Below are positions 57,330 to 64,000 of a DNA stretch of 64,000 nt, one piece after another. The stretch is taken from NCBI GenBank assembly GCA_009760855.2, contig WPIO01000226.1, positions 137,501-201,500 of the forward strand, read 5' to 3'. How positions within the stretch are numbered: position 1 is the stretch's first letter; every line of letters starts with the position of its first letter. The notes beneath the pieces were generated by a model. That model did no database searches, was not told the DNA's origin, and saw only the letters and a program-made list of their open reading frames with translations. The translations under genes were made by a program, and so were the position numbers. The DNA comes from Cristatella mucedo. Its lineage: Eukaryota; Bryozoa; Phylactolaemata; Cristatellidae.

Positions 57330-59690
57330 GTAATGTATCTCCGTCAGTAACTCCACAAAGTCATAAAGACCATGTGGGTGTTACGCAGGAGAGTTTTGTA
57401 TAGCGCACTCACAGCCTAAGCGGCTTTCGGTACGCATTCAGTAGCCAACAGACTTCGTCTCACGCAACAAAGAGAAAGTGGGAAGCATAGCCGAGTTAGG
57501 AGAGCAGTTGAGGTAGTGAGTAGCATCGAAGTAGCAGTTCAGGACCGCTGAAAAAGATGTGCCTTAGTCGGCAGTTGGAGAGTAGATGTCGTTGCGTAAG
57601 AATTGTGGAAGCGAGTTCCACAGTCTAGAACCTGCAGAGCTAAAGCTTCTGTCGCCAACTGTCTTTAAGCGAATTAATGGGACAGCTAATTTATTGTCCA
57701 CACAGGACCTGAGGGCGCGAACAGGCTGAAACTGATGTAGCAGTTCAGCTAGGTATGAAGGAGCCAAGCCGTGGCGGGCCTTGTGGGTCAGCATAAGAAC
57801 TTTGCTCTGTATCCTTTGCTGAACCGGCAACCATCCTAACTCTTCCAGCAAAGGTGACCCGTGCTCAAACCGCTGGGACTTGAAGGCCAGCCTTGCAGCC
57901 ATATTCATAGTCCGCTAAAGTGGCATAATAGCTTTGTTTGGTAGCCCAGCCAAAAGGGGATTACAATATTCAAGCCGAGACAGAACTAAAGAGCTAGTTA
58001 AATTTTTTACAAGTCACTGTGGGAGACAGCTTCTAATCTTGGATAGGGATCGGATGTGATGGCTAGCTGTGGAGGCAGTCTTCTGAATGAAGCTTTTGAA
58101 ATTGAGGCAGCTGTCGAACACGACACCTAGATTACGAGCACGTGGTAAAGGTCGCACAATAGCATCACCTATTAGAACAGCAAAGCCTTTTAATCCAGCC
58201 ACACGCTTAGGGTGTCCTATGAGAAGCAGTTCGGTTTTATCATCATTTAATTTCAGGAAGTTTTCCGACATCCAGGATCGAATATCGGCAAGGCAAGCAT
58301 TCAGTTTCTCAGTTGCTGCAGCAGATTCCGACGGTTTAAATAACAAATACAGCTGAGTATCGTCAGCATAGAAGTGATATACTATTCCATGGGCCTTAAT
58401 CACTTTTCCCAGAGGTTGTGTATAAATGGAGAACAGCAAGGGACCGAGTACAGACCCTTGAGGGACTCCACAGGTGACCCTTCTCATGTCTGAGACCTGA
58501 CCCCCACACAACACGGATTGAACACGATCAGACAAGTATGATTTAAACCACGCCAGTGCTTCGTCTGCCAGACCGATCGTTGTTCTCAATCGTTCAGCAG
58601 AAATTCGTGATCCATGGTGTCAAAGGCAGCAGACAGATCTAGCAGAGCTAAGGCAGTGACATTCCCGTCGTCGTTGCCATGTAGACTGTCATTGTTAGCA
58701 CGGAGGAGAGTAGTTTTAGTGGAGTGGTGCCTCTTGAACCCTGATTGAAATGTTTCTGACATTCCATTATTTTCAATAGGTTCGACTAGCTGCTTAGCAA
58801 CAATTTTCTCAAGAATCTTCGATACGAACGGAAGAAGGGAAACTGGACGATAGTTTGCTAGGACCTCTGTGTCTAATCCAGGCTTTTTAAGAATATGTCT
58901 AACGATTGCCGATTTGAAGGACTTGGCGACGACCCCTTTTCCCAAAGAAGCATTAAAAATCTTGGTTATGGCAGGGCTAAGATGGTCCGCAAGTGAAGAC
59001 CACAGAGATGAAGGTATAGGGTCTTCAGGAGACGAGGTCTTTTTTACTAGACCTTATTAAGGCAGCCACATCACAGGCAGAAACATCAGAGAACCTTTTA
59101 AGAAAGGTCACAGGTTGAGGAACGGCGATTGCTTCGGTCGGAGGGGGCTTAATGGACGCACGAATGTGCACAATTTCTTCAGTAACGAAGGCTGAAAACC
59201 TTTCGGCTGAGCCCTTAATATCTGGGGAGTCAGACCTGGCAGCATTGGCCAGTAAACGGTTTACTGTCTTACAAATCTGTTTAGTGTCCGACTGGCAGGA
59301 ATTCAGTTTTCTAATGAAAAAAGAAGCCCTGGCTTTTTTAAGCTTTCGGGTGTAAACTCGAAGGAAGTCTTTAAAATTGACTAGGTCTTCCTCAGACCCC
59401 GATTTCTTGAAACGACGTTCCAGCCTGAGCTTATCACGGCGCATGTTAAGGAGTTTTTTTTCTAAATTGAAAGCAATCTCGACGACTTTGAACACGGATA
59501 GAGTGAACGGGAGCATGCTTGTCAAGAGCACTCCTGAGTGTTATGTTCATCGCATCAGTGAGGGTATCGAGGCTGCCGGTCGACTCTGAATGCAGATCAA
59601 GGAGGCCTGCTTCACAGATTTCAAAAACTTTTCCAAGTCAATGCTTTGTAAGTTACGTCACTTGGCAAATTCGACATTGCCCTGCACGTA
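57330..59690 (-). mobile_element. family-beta LINE, 2.3 kb, 5'-truncated
   Basis: Minus-strand order: RNLQSIDLEKFLKSV at the truncated start (about 59,655), a coiled, Lys/Arg-rich linker (59,531-59,025), reverse transcriptase with LANYRPVSLLPFVSKILEKI (about 58,850), [34 protein letters not shown], catalytic [12 protein letters not shown] (near 58,360), then the C-terminal region to 57,564 and a short tail at 57,330. There are frameshifts near 59,040, 58,600 and 58,010. The endonuclease domain is missing. It overlaps and closely matches the insertion at 2603-4402. Confidence 0.93.
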
Positions 59691-59882
59691 CGAGGGAGCA
59701 GGAACAGTAAACGAGGTATGTCATCCGGTGATCTCCTGCATGTCACCTTTTGTAGTCGTGGTGGCGTTTCTATCGATAAAGCAATGGCAGCCATCTAGAG
59801 GCACCGGAACTCTAGAAAAGACGTTTTCCCGGTAGATTGGCGGCTCTAGCCGTCTCACTTGAACTGGTGCTGTGTATAAACA

Positions 59883-60150
59883 GTGCTGACTGTGGGCAAT
59901 GCCAACATCTGGTCAGTGCTCGACCAGTCAGAGCCCATTCAGCAGCTCGCATTTCACCAGAAAGTGGTTTCGAAAGCTGTTTCAATTTATAATTGGGTTG
60001 TGCAGACAGCCAGTTCTCACAGCACTCAGATTTTGTGGAAAAAAGCCTGCCAGCAGTTATCGGTAGTGGTTGACAATGCAATCGATTACAAGACCTCACC
60101 CAAGCTTTCCTTTGTAGTTTCACTTGAGACTACGGGGTCCATTATCAACC
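59883..60150 (+). other. coding-like stretch next to a LINE tail, unknown
   Basis: An open plus frame reads QLAFHQKVVSKAVSIYNWVV and KKACQQLSVVVDNAIDYKT, then runs into the LINE tail at about 60,155. The minus strand is also open here. No family is recognised; it may be a leftover exon into which the LINE inserted. Confidence 0.2.
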
Positions 60151-60154
60151 TGAT

Positions 60155-60850
60155 AATAATGATAATAATAATAATGCACTCGATAAAGCGCCCGCAGAGA
60201 TCTCAATCTCTTTCTCGGCACTTTATATTCTCTCCGAAGAGAAACGCGCTTGAATATAGAGTAATATCATGCTTGATAAGCAACATGAATAACCTGGTTA
60301 GGGGTGACATGCACAGGGTCAGCATGCAAATGTGTCAAGTGGCAGCATGCACAGTGTCAGCACGCATAAGTACATCAAGGACGATCCACTGGGACCCACT
60401 TAATGCGGCGCTAAATAGGTGCGTTTTAAGTTCTTTTTAAATGTGGTCAAGTCAGGGGATGTTCTGACGCAGGTCGGGAGGGAGTTCCAGGCTTTGGGAG
60501 CATACGAGCTAAATGCACGGCCTCCAAAGGATTTGAGGTTTGTACGAGGTATTGATAAAATTTTGAATTCCGGAAAGCGTGAGGCACGATGCTTGGCCGA
60601 GTGGGGGAGTAGATCCGAGAGATAAGCTGGAGCCAAAGAATAAAGTGACCTACAAGTGAGAGATAAAACCTAGAAGTTGATGTGTTTCTTGAATGTTAGC
60701 CAGTGCAGGTCAACGAGAAGTGCTGTGACGTGGCAACTGCGACGCTCACAGCAGACAAGCCTAGCTGAGGTGTTTTGCACCAGCTGTAAGCGCCTGATTG
60801 CACGTGCAGGTAGGCCAGCAAGCAGTGATGAATTCAAAATGCAGCTCGGT
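60155..60850 (-). mobile_element. family-alpha LINE 3' half
   Basis: ATAATAATAATGCACTCGAT tail, hairpin with GCGCCCGCAGAGATCTCAAT on one side (60,187 on), 3' UTR, then minus-strand AYLSDLLPHSAKHRASRFPE and SFGGRAFSSYAPKAWNSLP (60,636-60,400). Sequence match to the family stops near 60,850. Confidence 0.9.
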
Positions 60851-61360
60851 CTTAATATTTAACCCAGCATACTTCTGCATGACCATAAACTTGGATCTGT
60901 CATTTTAGGCAAGCCGAAAGAGGCAAGGAAAAAGACAAGGCTGCTGATTTGATATATGTCATTTGTTTCAGTGCCGTTGTAGCAATCCCTCGGCTGGTGC
61001 CACATCATTGAACACGACTGGTCAGAAAAGTAGACGCCTGTATCATCCATCTTGCAAATTTTATGTCAGTCATTTTCTGTCAGGACTTTGTGACAAAAAT
61101 AAATGACGGGCACGAGGGATAGTGACGATGAAGAAAAAGTCAATCACGCAATAGGTACATGTACATGTGGAAAAAACGCCTAAAACTCCACCCCTTTACA
61201 GCTCCGTCTAGGCGCCTGAAAACTCATTGCGAGTAAGGTAAAAACCAACAGTTAATTGCCACAGATTAAGCTTAAAAATGCATGTAAAAATACACAAGAC
61301 GACAATCCAAACTACTGTTAAGCAGGAGCCTGGATGGTAATTAACGCCAAATCACGTACA
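60851..61360. other. no gene recognised
   Basis: GTACATGTACATGTGG near 61,157 is a short palindrome-like repeat. No coding or repeat match. Confidence 0.3.
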
Positions 61361-61364
61361 GTAG

Positions 61365-61505
61365 CAGACTTAGCTCGGAGGTTGGGTGCTTGCTCCTTAG
61401 ACCCAGGTTTTAGTCCTGAAGCAGGCAGTTCTCTATCGCCAAATGCAAACAGGATAGTAAGTAATCTTTAAGGCTTTTCTGCCACTTTATAATTGATGCT
61501 GTTTG
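61365..61505 (+). repeat. tRNA-derived SINE, decayed
   Basis: TAGCTCGGAGGTTGGGTGCTT (A-box side) and CCAGGTTTTAGTCCTGAAG (B-box-like) are followed by a short body with GGCTTTTCTGCCAC. Related to the other SINEs by order of elements. Confidence 0.5.
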
Positions 61506-61639
61506 ATCAGGCAAACTTGAGGACACTTTCCATTAAAACACCTGTTAACTTTTCTCGTTGATGAAAAAAGTTGGGAAAAAATTATGAGTCTGTAGGTGTG
61601 GCTTTAATAATAAAATTTAATGCATATTTTATTGGAATC

Positions 61640-62480
61640 CGTAACTAAGTTCAGACTTTCAGTTCATCCGAACTTGCGGCAGGATCTCCAAAGGATATCA
61701 AGGCAGTGCTTCGACCGAAAACCGACGAGCACTGGGTGAGATGATGCATCAAATGAACGAGGAGGTCGGACTGGGAGCTGGCAAATGTGAGTGAGGCAGC
61801 GTGCAGGTAAGAGTGAAGCCTATAACAAATTTGTAATGCTATCAATGGCAAACTAGAAGAACGGATGAATTCCAGTCGGCTGTCAATGAAAGACACAACT
61901 GATTTATAGTCGCGATCCCGCAAACGGAATAAGTAGTCTGGATTTCCTATGCCTGTTTAAGCAGGTCCCATTTTTTGCAACGTTATTTAGCTGAAAGTAA
62001 ACCCGTTTGACATTGTCCTCGTGAAATAAGGAATCGCTGTGGAGCAGAACGCCCTCACTCTGGACAGATGATGCTGTATCATTGTGATATAAGCCAATCT
62101 TGAGATTGTGGTCTTCCAGCTGTTGATCAAAACTAGTCCTTGCCACAAATATCACGCAGATTCTGCCGTCTACAGTTTTAGGTAGATTCTGGCTAAGCAA
62201 GGATGGGGGCTGTTGATACAGGCTGCAGCGGTAGTAACTGAATTGCATTCAAAGCGAGCTTGCAATTGTCAATGTCTAGGTATTGCTGAGCGTCATCGGC
62301 CAGCAAGTGAAAGCTACGAAATTCTCCCGAGATAGAAGAGATGAAGCGAGCAATCATACAGAAAAGAAGACCAAGGTCAAAGACCAAAACTAGAAGCACC
62401 TTACGCTTTAAGAACTCGCCGAGTGAGCAGGAGCCATTTAAATTACACTCGTAGATCTCTCGCTGCAACCAGAGCACGTA
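61640..62480 (-). mobile_element. very old family-alpha-like LINE relic
   Basis: Minus-strand pieces line up with the reverse-transcriptase C-terminal half of family alpha: FHLLADDAQQYLDID at the YADD box (about 62,300; Leu for Tyr), then EGVLLHSDSLFHEDNVKRVYF matching GVIFQSDLSLDDHISS..KSAYF (about 62,000), and SFGDPAASS (about 61,690) matching SFGDRAFSS. Multiple frameshifts are present. Confidence 0.75.
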
Positions 62481-62659
62481 ACCAGCTGTCCAGGCCCAGC
62501 GCCAGGTGCTACCTATTTGAGTCTAGATCGTGTGGTCGAAAAAGATCGGGTGCACAAGTAATTTCAAATGCTGCTAAAAGATTTAGCTGAGAGGTCCTAA
62601 CGCGAACAGCATTTTGTTTTAGGTAGACGTTAGATATAACCCGAAGCGTACACTAAGTG

Positions 62660-62945
62660 GCTCTAACACACCTATTTAGGACAGCATTTAGTGGGTCCCG
62701 GTGATTCGTCCTTCGTGTGCTTATGCGTGCTGACACTGTGCATGCTGCCGCTAACCACATTTGCATGCTGACCCGGTGCATGTCACCCCTAATCATATTA
62801 TTCATTGTGTTTGTTTTTCAAGCATGATTTTTACTTACCATTTAATTGCTTTTCTCTTTGCAGCAAATGTAAAACGCCTAGAAAGAGATTAAGTTCTCTG
62901 AGGGCGCTTTATCAAGTGCATTAATATTATATTATTATTATTAAA
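62660..62945 (+). mobile_element. family-alpha LINE 3' end
   Basis: 3' UTR (ACACACCTATTTAGGACAGC, GCATGCTGACACTGTGCATG and GCATGCTGACCCGGTGCATG), hairpin AAACGCCTAGAAAGAGATTA...CTGAGGGCGCTTT (62,871-62,912) and a TATTATTATT tail. 5'-truncated; closely resembles the 42,966 copy. Confidence 0.92.
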
Positions 62946-64000
62946 TCTTGATTGTTTATTGCTTGCCAGATCTGACTACTAATGTAATCAATTGCTGCAA
63001 CTTTCTGAGCTCCTGTCACTCTAGTGTTTCTGACAGCAATGTTAGAATGGAAGCTTCATACAAGGTATTAGCTTGGTTCGATTGAGCAACATGTGGCCTG
63101 CTTTTATTTAGTAGCCAGCAGCAGTTGCTTTCCTAAAAGACATCACTAACAACTAGGCAGCACATTAGAATTTCTCTTTTCCTTAAGTATGCAGTGCGTT
63201 TGCCAAATCCTTTAAGCTTACACAAATAGAAAAAGCTGTGGAATTACAAAAACTTTGATTCCGTGATCGCAAGAATCATGCTTTTAAAAATTCTCCTGTT
63301 TTGATTTAAAATTTGGTGCAGCTGGCCAGTTCGCACATATAGCTGTGTTGTGCACCTATCCGAATCAGTAAGGGTTTGATTGACATCATACTGTAGAGTA
63401 GTATTCATAGAATTTCTACAGACCATGTTTATGAAACGAGCATTTTAGTTTGTGTTATTGCAGATTAAAAGAATAGTAAATAGCCACATTTGATTTACAC
63501 AGTATTAAGAGATAACCTATTTTTAACATATGCGTTCGACTTAGTGGATGATGATTTTTGAAGAAGGAGTGAAGAAGTAGTCCATGAAAGCATCTGTTTG
63601 CATAGGCAAGACCTTTCAGCCATACTTTCTGCCTGGAATCAAGCTATTAAGCACGTTATCAAGCACACTATAATGTAAGCTATGGCAAGTCATTTTTTAA
63701 TTCAAGTAATTTTGGTGTGCTTTTACGGGCTTGAATAGAATATAATAGCGACCTATGAAGTCTTTCATCCCAAGAATATATCAATTATCGATTGACTACT
63801 TAAGCAAGTGCTGCTTTCCCATGGTGGACTCTACCAAACGACGACCGGCAATAGCCAGCCTGTTATCGTTTATCTAGACACTCTATAGATATCTATCGTT
63901 CTAGTCTTAACACTAGGATGAGCTTCTCGCTCTAACCCTAACCTCTAAATTATAACCCCTCCGTAAAATGATCAGGCATCTTCAGAAGAAAGCGTCAAGT
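62946..64000. other. right end, no gene or repeat recognised
   Basis: AT-rich with no long frame and no LINE or SINE motif. Confidence 0.3.

Noticed and set aside
60419-60625. Plus-strand open frames over LINE copies (also 3365-3634, 58087-58356, 43470-43679)
   Set aside because: They lie opposite recognisable reverse-transcriptase coding sequence on the minus strand and are shadows of it.
63915-63955. Telomere-like CTAACCCTAACC near the right end
   Set aside because: Only about two repeat-like copies are present, then unrelated sequence. It is not a telomere.

Overview
This is an invertebrate-like metazoan nuclear window with no intact protein-coding gene that I can defend. The evidence for a eukaryote is the many decayed non-LTR retrotransposons of the CR1/L2 group, tRNA-derived SINEs, microsatellites, a moderate GC content and a metazoan-type (PAR/NFIL3-like) bZIP domain relic. 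I cannot name the species. There are no bacterial operons, ribosome binding sites, rRNA genes or canonical tRNA genes.

Layout. (1) 1-837: left flank, with a short coding-like stretch at about 576-812. (2) 838-35,562: the main feature, a head-to-tail tandem array of ten units (U1-U10). Full units are 3.18-3.51 kb; U10 is partial. U1 is stretched to 6.5 kb by two retrotransposon insertions (935-2250 and 2603-4402). Each unit is itself an old dimer of two monomers of about 1.65 kb (A and B) that still match each other in the same reading frames. Monomer A also carries a relic of a PAR/NFIL3-type bZIP DNA-binding domain. The bZIP reading frame is open only in U4 and U6. Edge units U1 and U10 share variants missing from the interior, as expected if the interior was homogenised by unequal exchange. 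(3) 35,563-42,960: mostly unique sequence with an old LINE relic, a dispersed repeat, SINE fragments and a 10-bp microsatellite. (4) 42,966-46,300: an almost full-length but dead hairpin-tailed LINE on the minus strand. (5) 46,730-57,330: LINE 3' ends, SINEs, a set of diverged repeated coding-like modules (49.2-52.7 kb) and a CpG-rich coding-like island (51.5-52.1 kb). (6) 57,330-62,945: a 2.3-kb LINE of a second family, then more copies of the hairpin-tailed family, including a very old one. (7) 62,946-64,000: nothing recognised.

Two LINE families explain most of the recognisable protein sequence. Family alpha has a GC-rich 3' hairpin followed by TTA-type repeats. Family beta lacks the hairpin and ends in ATAC- or ATTAC-type repeats. 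Family alpha 3' ends are also built into the array units, one in nearly every unit and a second in only some, so their presence or absence records the order of duplications.

The most interesting parts are the nested repeat structure (array of dimers), the captured bZIP domain, and signs that the consensus was blended from different units (13.0-13.2 kb) or carries clustered indels (18.0-18.3 kb). All function calls inside the array are inferences from sequence by eye; no alignment or database search was run.
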